Positions 35,408-44,965 of a stretch of DNA of 64,000 nt are shown piece by piece. The translations under genes and the position numbers were made by a program. A model generated the notes under the pieces. That model ran no database searches. It was not told the origin of the DNA and saw only the letters and a program-made list of their open reading frames with translations. Position 1 is the first letter of the stretch. Each line of letters starts with the position of its first letter. Source of the DNA: Pseudomonas gessardii. GTDB lineage: Bacteria > Pseudomonadota > Gammaproteobacteria > Pseudomonadales > Pseudomonadaceae. The stretch lies in the NCBI RefSeq assembly GCF_001983165.1, contig NZ_MNPU01000023.1:1-64000 (forward strand), read 5' to 3'.

Positions 35408-35665
35408 ATGGCACACAAAAAAGCTGGTGGTAGTACCCGTAACGGTCGCGACTCAGAAGCCAAACGCCTTGGCGTTAAGATGTATGGCGGCCAGAAAATC
35501 ATTCCGGGCAACATCATCGTGCGTCAGCGCGGCACCCAATTCCACGCCGGTTACGGTGTAGGCATGGGTAAAGATCACACCCTCTTCGCGAAAATCGAAG
35601 GCGTGATCAAGTTTGAAGTAAAAGGCGCGTTCAACCGCCGTTACGTGAGCGTTGTCTCGGCTTAA
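35408..35665 (+). CDS. rpmA: 50S ribosomal protein L27
   Basis: The 85-aa L27 starts MAHKKAGGSTRNGRDSEAKR; its flexible N-terminus reaches the peptidyl transferase centre. A strong AGGAGAA ribosome site precedes it. No Firmicute-type N-terminal cleavage extension is present. A terminator follows. Confidence 0.98.
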   Translation: MAHKKAGGSTRNGRDSEAKRLGVKMYGGQKIIPGNIIVRQRGTQFHAGYGVGMGKDHTLFAKIEGVIKFEVKGAFNRRYVSVVSA

Positions 35666-35680
35666 TTGCGAGCTCGCTGG

Positions 35681-35709
35681 AAAAGCCCTGTCTTGCGACG
35701 GGGCTTTTT
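35681..35709 (+). terminator. rplU-rpmA terminator
   Basis: AAAAGCCC-GTC pairs with GAC-GGGCTTTT around a TTGC loop and ends in a T-run. Confidence 0.85.
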
Positions 35710-35859
35710 CGTTTGTGGGGTGAGTCTCTTGCAAAGCTGTTTGTAATGGGCTCAAGCGCTGGATTTGCGGTCGTTTAATTGAGGTCGCTGCGCTCATTTT
35801 TGCAAGAGTCTTATGTCTTGGTTTCTTAAGCTCGTCCATGCGGCGAGAGGCGTTTTGTT

Positions 35860-37083
35860 ATGAAGTTCGTTGATGAAGTTTCCATCCGAGTAAAAGCAGG
35901 CGACGGCGGTAACGGTTGCATGAGTTTCCGTCGCGAAAAGTTCATCGAAAACGGTGGCCCGAACGGCGGCGACGGGGGTGATGGCGGTTCCATCTATATG
36001 ATGGCTGACGAAAACCTCAACACCCTGGTGGACTACCGTTACACCCGGCACTTCGATGCCGAGCGTGGCTCCAACGGCGGCAGCACCGACTGCACCGGTA
36101 AAAAAGGTGAGGACCTGGTACTGCGCGTACCGGTTGGCACCACGATCATCGACTCTGCGACCCAGGAAGTGATTGGCGACCTGACCAAGGCCGGCCAGAA
36201 GCTGATGGTGGTGCAGGGTGGCTGGCACGGTCTGGGTAACACCCGATTCAAGTCCAGTACCAACCGTGCGCCACGCCAGACCACGCCGGGCAAGCCGGGC
36301 GAGCAGCGTGACCTGAAGCTGGAAATGAAAGTGCTGGCCGATGTGGGTCTGTTGGGTCTGCCCAACGCTGGCAAAAGTACCTTCATTCGCTCGGTGTCTG
36401 CGGCCAAGCCCAAAGTGGCGGATTATCCGTTCACCACCCTGGTGCCAAACCTGGGTGTGGTCAGTGTCGATCGCTGGAAGAGCTTTGTGGTCGCGGACAT
36501 TCCGGGCCTGATCGAAGGGGCTTCCGATGGCGCGGGTCTGGGGATTCGTTTCCTCAAGCACTTGTCCCGTACCCGTTTGCTGCTGCACCTCGTCGATATG
36601 GCGCCGCTGGATGAAACCAGTGCCCCGGACGCGGCTGAAGTGATCGTCAATGAGTTGGCCAAGTTCAGCCCGTCCCTGGCTGAGCGTGACCGTTGGCTGG
36701 TGTTGAACAAGTGCGACCAGATCCTCGAAGAAGAGCATGAAGAGCGGGTCAAGGAAATCGTTGACCGCCTGCAGTGGGAAGGTCCGGTCTACGTGATCTC
36801 CGCCATTGCCAAAGAAGGCACTGAGCGCCTGACGCGCGACATCATGCGCTACCTGGAAGATCGTGCTGATCGCCTGGCTGCCGACCCGGCCTACAAGGCT
36901 GAATTGGCCGACCTCGATCAGCGCATCGAAGATGAAGCGCGCGCCCAGTTGCAGGCGCTGGATGACCAGCGTGCCCTGCGCCGCAGTGGCGTCAAGTCGG
37001 TCCATGATATCGGTGACGATGATTGGGACGAGGAAGATGTGGATGATGAAGATGGCCCGGAAATCATTTACGTGCGTGACTGA
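35860..37083 (+). CDS. obg: ribosome-assembly GTPase Obg/CgtA
   Basis: The 407-aa protein has the glycine-rich Obg fold (about residues 1-158, GGNGCMSFRREKF...GGDGGDGGSIY) and a G domain with GLPNAGKST (about 166-174), switch I-containing FTTLVPNLG, DIPGL and NKCD. An acidic C-terminal tail follows (DDWDEEDVDDEDG). It binds the 50S subunit and couples assembly to the stringent response. The 177-bp gap and terminator behind rpmA suggest partly independent transcription. Confidence 0.96.
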   Translation: MKFVDEVSIRVKAGDGGNGCMSFRREKFIENGGPNGGDGGDGGSIYMMADENLNTLVDYRYTRHFDAERGSNGGSTDCTGKKGEDLVLRVPVGTTIIDSATQEVIGDLTKAGQKLMVVQGGWHGLGNTRFKSSTNRAPRQTTPGKPGEQRDLKLEMKVLADVGLLGLPNAGKSTFIRSVSAAKPKVADYPFTTLVPNLGVVSVDRWKSFVVADIPGLIEGASDGAGLGIRFLKHLSRTRLLLHLVDMAPLDETSAPDAAEVIVNELAKFSPSLAERDRWLVLNKCDQILEEEHEERVKEIVDRLQWEGPVYVISAIAKEGTERLTRDIMRYLEDRADRLAADPAYKAELADLDQRIEDEARAQLQALDDQRALRRSGVKSVHDIGDDDWDEEDVDDEDGPEIIYVRD

Positions 37084-37103
37084 TCTGTTGCGATAAACTT
37101 AAG

Positions 37104-37127
37104 CGCCGCTCAATCGAGCGGCGTTTT
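37104..37127 (+). terminator. obg terminator
   Basis: CGCCGCTC-AATC-GAGCGGCG is followed by TTTT. Confidence 0.85.
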
Positions 37128-37206
37128 AGTATCTGGAAATCGGTAGTCACGAATAACGTTATGGGCGGCGCTGGGTCGCGTGGCCCTCAATCTAAGGTTG
37201 AAGATG

Positions 37207-38325
37207 ATGCGGAGCAAAGTGACGGGTGCGCAACGCTGGGTCGTAAAGATCGGGAGTGCGCTGCTGACGGCGGATGGCAAGGGGCTGGATCGCGCAGCCA
37301 TGAGCGTCTGGGTTGAACAGATGGTGGCCTTGCATGAGGCAGGTGTCGAGTTGGTGCTGGTGTCGTCCGGGGCGGTTGCCGCCGGGATGAGCCGCCTCGG
37401 CTGGACCGCGCGACCCAGCGCGATGCATGAGTTGCAGGCCGCTGCTGCCATTGGCCAGATGGGGTTGGTGCAGGCCTGGGAGTCCAGCTTTGCCGAGCAC
37501 GGTCGCCACACGGCGCAGATTCTGCTGACCCATGATGACCTGTCCGACCGCAAGCGCTACCTCAATGCCCGCAGCACCTTGCGTGCCCTGGTCGAGCTCA
37601 AGGTGATCCCGGTGATCAACGAGAACGACACCGTGGTCACCGACGAGATCCGCTTTGGCGACAATGACACCCTGGCGGCGTTGGTGGCCAACCTGGTGGA
37701 GGCTGATCTGCTGGTGATCCTCACGGACCGCGATGGCATGTTCGACGCCGATCCGCGCAACAACCCGGATGCCCAGTTGATTTACGAAGCGCGAGCCGAT
37801 GATCCGGCGCTCGATGCGGTGGCGGGCAGTGTCGGTGGTGCGCTGGGGCGTGGCGGTATGCAAACCAAGCTGCGCGCGGCGCGCCTGGCGGCCCGTTCAG
37901 GTGCTCATACGATCATCGTCGGCGGGCGCATTGAGCGTGTGCTGGATCGCCTCAAGGCCGGCGAGCGCATCGGTACGCTGCTGTCGCCTGAGCGCGGCAT
38001 GCTCGCGGCGCGCAAGCAGTGGCTGGCTGGCCATTTGCAGACGCGCGGTACTTTGGTATTGGATGCTGGGGCTGTTTCTGCCTTGTCTCAGGGCAACAAG
38101 AGTTTGTTGCCGGTAGGCGTCAAGCTGGTCCAGGGCAGCTTCCGGCGCGGTGAAATGGTGGTGTGCGTGGCGCCGGACGGTCGCGAGATCGCCCGTGGCC
38201 TGGCCAACTACAGCGCCCTTGAGGCGCAGAAAATCATTGGGCAGTCGTCTGAGTCGATTGTCGGTCTGTTGGGTTATATGGCTGAGCCGGAACTGGTTCA
38301 CCGCGACAACCTGATTCTGGTCTAA
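37207..38325 (+). CDS. proB: glutamate 5-kinase
   Basis: The 372-aa enzyme phosphorylates glutamate in the first step of proline synthesis. The amino-acid kinase domain shows WVVKIGSALLT, LVSSGAVAAGM, INENDTVVTDEIRFGDNDTL and GGMQTKLRAA. A C-terminal PUA domain (about residues 275-370) is present. Two adjacent ATGs exist; the second at 37207 gives the usual MRSKVTGAQRW start. It is followed 13 bp later by creA, probably in the same transcript. Confidence 0.95.
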   Translation: MRSKVTGAQRWVVKIGSALLTADGKGLDRAAMSVWVEQMVALHEAGVELVLVSSGAVAAGMSRLGWTARPSAMHELQAAAAIGQMGLVQAWESSFAEHGRHTAQILLTHDDLSDRKRYLNARSTLRALVELKVIPVINENDTVVTDEIRFGDNDTLAALVANLVEADLLVILTDRDGMFDADPRNNPDAQLIYEARADDPALDAVAGSVGGALGRGGMQTKLRAARLAARSGAHTIIVGGRIERVLDRLKAGERIGTLLSPERGMLAARKQWLAGHLQTRGTLVLDAGAVSALSQGNKSLLPVGVKLVQGSFRRGEMVVCVAPDGREIARGLANYSALEAQKIIGQSSESIVGLLGYMAEPELVHRDNLILV

Positions 38326-38338
38326 AGGGATAACTGCG

Positions 38339-38803
38339 ATGGGTGTAATGAAGGGATTGCTCGGCTTGCTGATGGTCATGCCGCTGCTGGCTTCGGCTGA
38401 AGAGATTGGCCGGGTGTCGACGGTGTTCAAGTTTGTCGGTCCGAACGATCGAATCGTGGTTGAAGCCTTTGATGATCCCAAGGTGGATGGTGTGACCTGC
38501 TACCTGTCGCGGGCCAAGACCGGCGGGGTGAAGGGTGGCCTGGGCTTGGCCGAGGATCGTGCCGAGGCATCGATTGCTTGTCGCCAGGTGGGGCCAATCC
38601 ACTTCAAGGGTGAACTCAAGGATGGCGATGAGGTGTTCAAGGAGCGCACCTCGCTGGTATTCAAGACCATGCAGGTGGTGCGTTTCCTCGACAAGAAGCG
38701 CAATACCCTGGTGTACCTGGTCTACAGCGACCGTCTGATCGAAGGCAGCCCGCAGAATGCGGTGACGGCGATTCCGATCCTGCCGTGGCCTAGCGCGCAA
38801 TAA
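38339..38803 (+). CDS. creA: CreA family periplasmic protein
   Basis: The 154-aa protein has a signal peptide (cleavage near LLASA-EE) and the CreA core: VSTVFKFVGPNDRIVVEAFDDP, GVTCYLSRAKTGGVKGGLG and SIACRQVGPI. Two conserved cysteines (VTCYL, IACRQ) may form a disulfide. The family is widespread with no defined function. It follows proB, as in other pseudomonads. Confidence 0.92.
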   Translation: MGVMKGLLGLLMVMPLLASAEEIGRVSTVFKFVGPNDRIVVEAFDDPKVDGVTCYLSRAKTGGVKGGLGLAEDRAEASIACRQVGPIHFKGELKDGDEVFKERTSLVFKTMQVVRFLDKKRNTLVYLVYSDRLIEGSPQNAVTAIPILPWPSAQ

Positions 38804-38827
38804 GCCTGGCAACTCTGCTCTGCTTTA

Positions 38828-38916
38828 TGTGGGAGCTGGCTTGCCTGCGATAACGGTTTAACAGTCGACATCAATGTTGAATGTTAATACCCATCGCAGG
38901 CAAGCCAGCTCCCACA
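38828..38916. repeat. REPIN between creA and rpsT
   Basis: TGTGGGAGCTGGCTTGCCTG at the left and its complement ending AGCTCCCACA at the right form an inverted REP pair in the space between two convergent genes. Confidence 0.85.
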
Positions 38917-38950
38917 TTTGTTATGGGGTGGGGCATAAATGGCAGGCAAT

Positions 38951-38978
38951 AAAAAACCGACCCTGGGGTCGGTTTTTT
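38951..38978 (-). terminator. rpsT terminator
   Basis: AAAAAACCGACCC and GGGTCGGTTTTTT form a symmetrical hairpin with flanking A and T runs. It is effective on both strands. Confidence 0.9.
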
Positions 38979-38992
38979 AACAAGCTTATCGC

Positions 38993-39271
38993 TTAGGCTG
39001 CAGCAGCAAGGTTCAGAGCCTTGATGTGGCCATTCAGACGACCTTTATGGCGAGCAGCTTTGTTCTTGTGGATGATGCCTTTATCGGCCATACGGTCGAT
39101 AACTGGCACGGCCAGAACGTAAGCAGCTTGAGCTTTTTCAGCGTCTTTTGCGTCAATGGCCTTAACTACATTCTTGATGTAGGTACGAACCATGGAACGC
39201 AGGCTGGCGTTGTGGCTGCGACGCTTCTCAGCCTGTTTTGCACGTTTTTTGGCGGAAGGTGTGTTGGCCAC
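38993..39271 (-). CDS. rpsT: 30S ribosomal protein S20
   Basis: The 92-aa S20 begins MANTPSAKKRAKQAEKRRSH, the basic helical N-terminus, and continues with RSMVRTYIKNVVKAI and HKNKAARHKGRLNGHI. It stabilises 16S rRNA early in assembly. It is divergent from murJ, the standard arrangement. Confidence 0.98.
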   Translation of the reverse strand: MANTPSAKKRAKQAEKRRSHNASLRSMVRTYIKNVVKAIDAKDAEKAQAAYVLAVPVIDRMADKGIIHKNKAARHKGRLNGHIKALNLAAAA

Positions 39272-39524
39272 CGTCGAGCTCCTCGAAAGACTTTTTAGGA
39301 AATAGCAAACAAAATAGGCCGCGAATCATGCCGATGAGTTGAAGTCTTGTCAAGGGCGGCTGATGCGAACTGCTGAGTGGTCGATCTGAAGAGGCGGGTG
39401 ATTTATTTCCGGCGCTTGACCTGTAAACTCGCGAGCTTTGGCTCTGTGCTGTTGCAGGCGCGCAGTATCGCATAAGTGGGCGCTTTGTACGCCTGCTCTT
39501 TATCTATAGGCAAAAACTCTTTCA

Positions 39525-41063
39525 ATGAATCTGCTCAAGTCGTTGGCCGCCGTCAGCTCTATCACCATGATTTCCCGGGTTCTGGGGTTTGTGCGGGACA
39601 CCCTTATTGCGCGTATCTTTGGCGCGAGCATGGCCACGGATGCCTTCTTTATCGCGTTCAAGCTGCCCAATCTGCTGCGGCGGATCTTCGCCGAGGGCGC
39701 GTTTTCCCAGGCCTTTGTGCCGATCCTGGCCGAGTACAAGACCCAGCAGGGCGAAGAGGCCACCCGTACCTTTGTCGCCTATGTCTCGGGCCTGCTGACC
39801 CTGGTGCTGATGCTGGTGACCATCGCCGGCATGCTCGCCGCGCCCTGGATTATCTGGGCCACAGCCCCCGGTTTTGCCAACACACCGGAAAAATTCGCCC
39901 TGACCAGCGATCTGTTGCGGGTGACCTTTCCTTATATATTGCTGATTTCCCTGTCTTCCCTGGCGGGCGCGATCCTCAATACCTGGAACCGCTTCTCGGT
40001 GCCGGCGTTTGTGCCGACCCTGCTTAACGTCAGCATGATCATCTTTGCCCTGTTCCTCACGCCGTACTTCGACCCGCCGGTGATGGCGCTCGGCTGGGCG
40101 GTGCTGGCCGGTGGTCTGGCGCAACTGTTGTATCAGCTGCCACACCTGAAGAAGATCGGCATGCTTGTGCTGCCACGCCTGAACCTCAAGGACACGGGCG
40201 TGTGGCGGGTGATGAAAAACATGCTGCCGGCGATTCTCGGGGTGTCGGTCAGCCAGATCTCCCTGATCATCAATACCGCGTTTGCTTCGCTGCTGGTCTC
40301 CGGCTCCGTGTCGTGGATGTATTATGCCGACCGCCTGATGGAATTGCCTTCCGGCGTGCTGGGCGTGGCGCTGGGCACCATTTTGCTGCCAACCCTGGCA
40401 CGGACCTATGCCAGCCAGGATCGCCAGGAATACTCGCGCATTCTCGACTGGGGCCTGCGCCTGTGCTTTGTGCTGGTGCTGCCCTGTTCCCTGGCCTTGG
40501 GGATCCTGGCCGAGCCGCTGACTGTTTCCCTGTTCCAGTACGGGCAGTTCAGCGCCTTTGACGCCTTGATGACCCAGCACGCCCTGATCGCCTACTCGGT
40601 GGGGTTGCTGGGGATTATCGTGATCAAGGTCCTGGCGCCGGGCTTTTACGCCCAGCAAAACATCCGTACCCCGGTGAAAATCGCCATTTTCACCCTGGTG
40701 GTCACCCAGTTGTTCAACCTGGTCTTCATCGGGCCGCTGGCGCACGCGGGCCTGGCCCTGGCCATCAGTGCCGGGGCGTGTATCAATGCCGGCCTGCTGT
40801 TTTATCAACTACGCAAACAGAAAATGTACCAGCCGCAGCCGGGCTGGGGCCTGTTCGCCCTCAAGTTGCTGGTGGCGGTGGCGGTGATGTCGGCGGTATT
40901 GCTGGGGGTGATGCACTGGATGCCGGCGTGGGGCGAGGGGCAGATGCTTGAACGATTCCTGCGCCTGGGCCTGTTGGTCGTGGCCGGTGTGATCGCTTAC
41001 TTTGGCATGTTGCTGCTGTTGGGTTTCCGCCTGCGGGATTTCAATCGCAAGGCGCTCAATTGA
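39525..41063 (+). CDS. murJ: lipid II flippase MurJ (MviN)
   Basis: The 512-aa MOP-superfamily protein has about 14 transmembrane helices. It starts MNLLKSLAAVSSITMISRVLG and contains the conserved RDTLIARIFGASMATDAFFIAFKLPNLLRR with the arginines and aspartate needed for flipping lipid II. It is essential for peptidoglycan synthesis. ribF follows 118 bp later. Confidence 0.96.
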   Translation: MNLLKSLAAVSSITMISRVLGFVRDTLIARIFGASMATDAFFIAFKLPNLLRRIFAEGAFSQAFVPILAEYKTQQGEEATRTFVAYVSGLLTLVLMLVTIAGMLAAPWIIWATAPGFANTPEKFALTSDLLRVTFPYILLISLSSLAGAILNTWNRFSVPAFVPTLLNVSMIIFALFLTPYFDPPVMALGWAVLAGGLAQLLYQLPHLKKIGMLVLPRLNLKDTGVWRVMKNMLPAILGVSVSQISLIINTAFASLLVSGSVSWMYYADRLMELPSGVLGVALGTILLPTLARTYASQDRQEYSRILDWGLRLCFVLVLPCSLALGILAEPLTVSLFQYGQFSAFDALMTQHALIAYSVGLLGIIVIKVLAPGFYAQQNIRTPVKIAIFTLVVTQLFNLVFIGPLAHAGLALAISAGACINAGLLFYQLRKQKMYQPQPGWGLFALKLLVAVAVMSAVLLGVMHWMPAWGEGQMLERFLRLGLLVVAGVIAYFGMLLLLGFRLRDFNRKALN

Positions 41064-41181
41064 TCGCAATCAACAATAAGCCGGCTGTTTTTTCGATTCG
41101 CATCATTTGGCCTGTGCTGTTGCCTGTCGTCCGGGGCCGGGTGTGGTTATAATCGACCACTTTATGAGCAAGAAGCGCGTT

Positions 41182-42120
41182 ATGCAGCTGGTTCGAGGTC
41201 TTCACAACCTGCGCCCCGAGCATCGGGGGTGCGTCGCCACTATTGGCAACTTTGACGGTGTTCACCGTGGCCACCAGGCTATCCTGGCGCGGCTGCGCGA
41301 GCGTGCCGTGGAGTTGGGCGTGCCTAGCTGCGTGGTGATTTTCGAGCCGCAGCCCCGTGAGTTCTTCACCCCCGAGACGGCCCCGGCCCGTTTGGCCCGC
41401 CTGCGAGACAAACTGCAGTTGCTGGCCGAAGAAGGTGTGGACCGGGTGCTGTGCCTGGCCTTCAACCAGCGTTTGCGCAGCCTCAGCGCCACTGAGTTCG
41501 TCGACCGTATCCTCGTCGACGGCCTGGGCGTGCAGCATCTGGAGGTCGGCGACGACTTCCGCTTTGGTTGCGACCGGGTAGGGGATTTCGATTTCCTGCA
41601 ACAGGCCGGCGTCACCCAGGGGTTTACCGTCGAAGCCGCGCAAACCGTCGAACTGGACGGCCTGCGCGTGAGCAGCACCCAGGTGCGAAATGCCCTGGCG
41701 GCTGCCGACTTCGGCTTGGCCGAGCGTTTGCTCGGCCGCCCGTTCCGGATTGCCGGGCGGGTCCTGCACGGCCAGAAGCTGGCGCGCCAACTGGGCACGC
41801 CAACCGCCAACGTGCAACTCAAGCGCCGTCGTGTGCCACTGACCGGGGTGTACCTGGTGAGTGTCGATATCGACGGCCAACCGTGGCCCGGAGTCGCCAA
41901 CATAGGCGTCAGGCCAACGGTTGCAGGTGATGGCAAGGCCCACCTGGAAGTTCACCTTTTGGATTTTGCCGGGGATTTGTATGACCGGCGTTTGACGGTG
42001 GTTTTCCACCAAAAGCTGCGTGAAGAGCAGCGATTCGCCTCCCTGGAGGCGCTGAAAACGGCGATCAATGCGGATGTCGCCGCCGCCCGTGCACTAGCCG
42101 CACCTAGCGCCCATCGCTAA
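41182..42120 (+). CDS. ribF: bifunctional riboflavin kinase/FAD synthetase
   Basis: The 312-aa enzyme makes FMN and then FAD. The N-terminal adenylyltransferase domain shows TIGNFDGVHRGHQ (about residue 22) and VSSTQVRNAL. The C-terminal flavokinase domain shows GRVLHGQKLARQLGTPTANV (about 193) and GVANIGVRPT. The ATG at 41182 (MQLVRGLHNLRPEHRG) matches family starts; the in-frame ATG six codons upstream at 41164 lacks a ribosome site, as largely does this one. It lies 13 bp upstream of ileS. Confidence 0.95.
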   Translation: MQLVRGLHNLRPEHRGCVATIGNFDGVHRGHQAILARLRERAVELGVPSCVVIFEPQPREFFTPETAPARLARLRDKLQLLAEEGVDRVLCLAFNQRLRSLSATEFVDRILVDGLGVQHLEVGDDFRFGCDRVGDFDFLQQAGVTQGFTVEAAQTVELDGLRVSSTQVRNALAAADFGLAERLLGRPFRIAGRVLHGQKLARQLGTPTANVQLKRRRVPLTGVYLVSVDIDGQPWPGVANIGVRPTVAGDGKAHLEVHLLDFAGDLYDRRLTVVFHQKLREEQRFASLEALKTAINADVAAARALAAPSAHR

Positions 42121-42133
42121 TGAAGAGCCTTAA

Positions 42134-44965
42134 ATGACCGACTATAAAGCCACGCTAAACCTTCCGGACACCGCCTTCCCAATGAAGGCCGGCCTGCCAC
42201 AGCGCGAACCGCAGATCCTGCAGCGCTGGGACAGTATTGGCCTGTACGGAAAGTTGCGCGAGATTGGCAAGGATCGTCCGAAGTTCGTCCTGCACGACGG
42301 CCCTCCTTATGCCAACGGCACGATTCACATCGGTCATGCGCTGAACAAGATTCTCAAGGACATGATCATCCGCTCGAAAACCCTGGCGGGCTTCGACGCG
42401 CCTTATGTCCCGGGTTGGGACTGCCACGGCCTGCCGATCGAGCACAAGGTCGAAGTGACCCACGGCAAGAACCTGGGCGCCGACAAAACCCGCGAGCTGT
42501 GCCGTGCCTACGCCTCCGAGCAGATCGAAGGGCAGAAGTCCGAATTCATCCGCCTGGGTGTCTTGGGCGACTGGGCCAACCCGTACAAGACCATGAACTT
42601 CAAGAACGAGGCCGGGGAAATCCGTGCCTTGGCCGAAATCGTCAAGGGCGGCTTCGTGTTCAAGGGGCTCAAGCCTGTGAACTGGTGCTTTGACTGCGGT
42701 TCGGCCCTGGCCGAAGCGGAAGTCGAGTACGAAGACAAGAAGTCCTCGACCATCGACGTCGCGTTCCCGATCGCCGACGACGCCAAGCTGGCCGAGGCCT
42801 TTGGCCTGGCGAGCCTGGCCAAGCCCGCCGCCATCGTGATCTGGACCACTACCCCGTGGACCATCCCCGCCAACCAGGCGCTGAACGTGCACCCGGAATT
42901 CACCTACGCCCTGGTGGACATCGGTGATCGCCTGCTGGTGCTGGCTGAGGAAATGGTCGAGGCCTGCCTGGCCCGTTATGAGCTGCAAGGTTCGGTGATC
43001 GCCACCACCACCGGCTCGGCGCTGGAACTGATCAACTTCCGTCATCCGTTCTACGACCGCCTGTCGCCGGTGTACCTGGCGGACTATGTCGAGCTGGGTT
43101 CGGGCACCGGCGTGGTTCACTCCGCACCGGCCTACGGCGTGGACGACTTCGTGACCTGCAAAGCCTATGGCATGGTCAACGATGACATCCTCAACCCGGT
43201 GCAGAGCAATGGCGTGTACGCGCCGTCGCTGGAGTTCTTCGGCGGCCAGTTCATCTTCAAGGCCAACCAGCCGATCATCGACAAACTGTCGGAAGTCGGG
43301 GCGCTGCTGCACACCGAAACCATCAAGCACAGCTACATGCACTGCTGGCGCCACAAGACTCCGCTGATCTACCGCGCCACCGCGCAGTGGTTTATCGGCA
43401 TGGACAAAGAGCCTGTCGCGGGCGAAACCCTGCGCAAGCGTGCCATCAAGGCCATCGAAGACACCGGCTTCATCCCGGCCTGGGGCCAGGCGCGCCTGCA
43501 CTCGATGATCGCCAACCGTCCGGACTGGTGCATCTCCCGCCAGCGCAACTGGGGCGTGCCGATCCCGTTTTTCCTGAACAAGGAAAGCGGCGAGCTGCAC
43601 CCGCGTACCGTCGAACTGATGGAAGTGGTGGCCCAGCGCGTGGAGCAGGAAGGCATCGAAGCCTGGTTCAAGCTGGACGCTGCCGAGTTGCTCGGTGATG
43701 AAGCGCCGCTGTACGACAAGATCAGCGACACCCTCGATGTGTGGTTCGACTCGGGCACCACCCACTGGCACGTGCTGCGCGGTTCGCACCCGATGGGTCA
43801 CGAGACCGGCCCGCGCGCCGACCTGTACCTGGAAGGTTCGGACCAGCACCGTGGCTGGTTCCACTCGTCGCTGCTGACCGGTTGCGCCATCGACGACCAT
43901 GCCCCGTACCGCGAGCTGCTGACCCACGGCTTCACCGTCGACGAGAACGGTCGCAAGATGTCCAAGTCCCTGGGCAACGTGATCGCGCCGCAGAAGGTCA
44001 ACGACACCCTGGGCGCCGATATCATGCGCCTGTGGGTGGCTTCGACCGACTACTCGGGCGAGATGGCCGTATCGGAGCAGATCCTGCAGCGCAGCGCCGA
44101 TGCCTACCGTCGTATCCGTAATACCGCACGCTTCATGCTGTCGAACCTGACCGGCTTCAACCCGGCCACCGACATCCTGCCGGCCGAGGAAATGCTCGCC
44201 CTGGACCGTTGGGCCGTGGACCGTACCCTGTTGCTGCAGCGCGAGTTGCAGGAACACTACGGCGAATACCGTTTCTGGAACGTCTACTCGAAGATCCACA
44301 ACTTCTGCGTGCAGGAGCTGGGTGGTTTCTACCTCGACATCATCAAGGACCGCCAGTACACCACTGGCGCCGACAGCAAGGCCCGCCGTTCGGCGCAGAC
44401 CGCGCTGTACCACATCACCGAAGCGCTGGTGCGCTGGATCGCGCCGATCCTGGCCTTCACCGCCGACGAACTGTGGGAATACCTGCCGGGCGAGCGTAAC
44501 GAGTCCGTGATGCTCAACACCTGGTACGAAGGCCTGACCGAATTGCCGGCCGACTTCGAGCTGGGCCGCGAGTACTGGGAAGGCGTGATGGCCGTCAAGG
44601 TTGCGGTGAACAAGGAACTGGAAGTCCAGCGTGCGGCCAAGGCCGTCGGTGGCAACCTGCAGGCCGAAGTCACCCTGTTTGCCGAGGAAGGCCTGAGCGC
44701 CGACCTGGGCAAGCTGAGCAACGAACTGCGCTTTGTGCTGATCACCTCGACAGCCAGCCTGGCACCCTTCGCCCAGGCCCCGGCTGACGCGGTCGCGACC
44801 GAAGTGCCGGGCCTCAAGCTCAAGGTGGTCAAGTCAGCCTTCGCCAAGTGCGCCCGTTGCTGGCACTGCCGTGAAGACGTTGGCGTGAACCCCGAGCATC
44901 CAGAAATCTGCGGTCGTTGCGTCGACAACATCAGCGGTGCCGGCGAGGTTCGCCACTATGCCTAA
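42134..44965 (+). CDS. ileS: isoleucyl-tRNA synthetase
   Basis: The 943-aa class I synthetase has PYANGTIHIGHALNKI (HIGH motif, about residue 58-73), an editing CP1 domain with WTTTPWTIPANQAL, RKMSKSLGNV (KMSKS) and a C-terminal zinc site (CARCWHCREDV...CGRC). This is the bacterial IleS1 type. It sits in the ribF-ileS-lspA-fkpB-ispH operon and overlaps lspA by 8 nt. Confidence 0.98.
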   Translation: MTDYKATLNLPDTAFPMKAGLPQREPQILQRWDSIGLYGKLREIGKDRPKFVLHDGPPYANGTIHIGHALNKILKDMIIRSKTLAGFDAPYVPGWDCHGLPIEHKVEVTHGKNLGADKTRELCRAYASEQIEGQKSEFIRLGVLGDWANPYKTMNFKNEAGEIRALAEIVKGGFVFKGLKPVNWCFDCGSALAEAEVEYEDKKSSTIDVAFPIADDAKLAEAFGLASLAKPAAIVIWTTTPWTIPANQALNVHPEFTYALVDIGDRLLVLAEEMVEACLARYELQGSVIATTTGSALELINFRHPFYDRLSPVYLADYVELGSGTGVVHSAPAYGVDDFVTCKAYGMVNDDILNPVQSNGVYAPSLEFFGGQFIFKANQPIIDKLSEVGALLHTETIKHSYMHCWRHKTPLIYRATAQWFIGMDKEPVAGETLRKRAIKAIEDTGFIPAWGQARLHSMIANRPDWCISRQRNWGVPIPFFLNKESGELHPRTVELMEVVAQRVEQEGIEAWFKLDAAELLGDEAPLYDKISDTLDVWFDSGTTHWHVLRGSHPMGHETGPRADLYLEGSDQHRGWFHSSLLTGCAIDDHAPYRELLTHGFTVDENGRKMSKSLGNVIAPQKVNDTLGADIMRLWVASTDYSGEMAVSEQILQRSADAYRRIRNTARFMLSNLTGFNPATDILPAEEMLALDRWAVDRTLLLQRELQEHYGEYRFWNVYSKIHNFCVQELGGFYLDIIKDRQYTTGADSKARRSAQTALYHITEALVRWIAPILAFTADELWEYLPGERNESVMLNTWYEGLTELPADFELGREYWEGVMAVKVAVNKELEVQRAAKAVGGNLQAEVTLFAEEGLSADLGKLSNELRFVLITSTASLAPFAQAPADAVATEVPGLKLKVVKSAFAKCARCWHCREDVGVNPEHPEICGRCVDNISGAGEVRHYA

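Noticed and set aside
42155..44413. A 752-codon minus-strand frame opposite ileS
   Set aside because: It is an antisense shadow of ileS caused by codon bias, with no ribosome site or domain.
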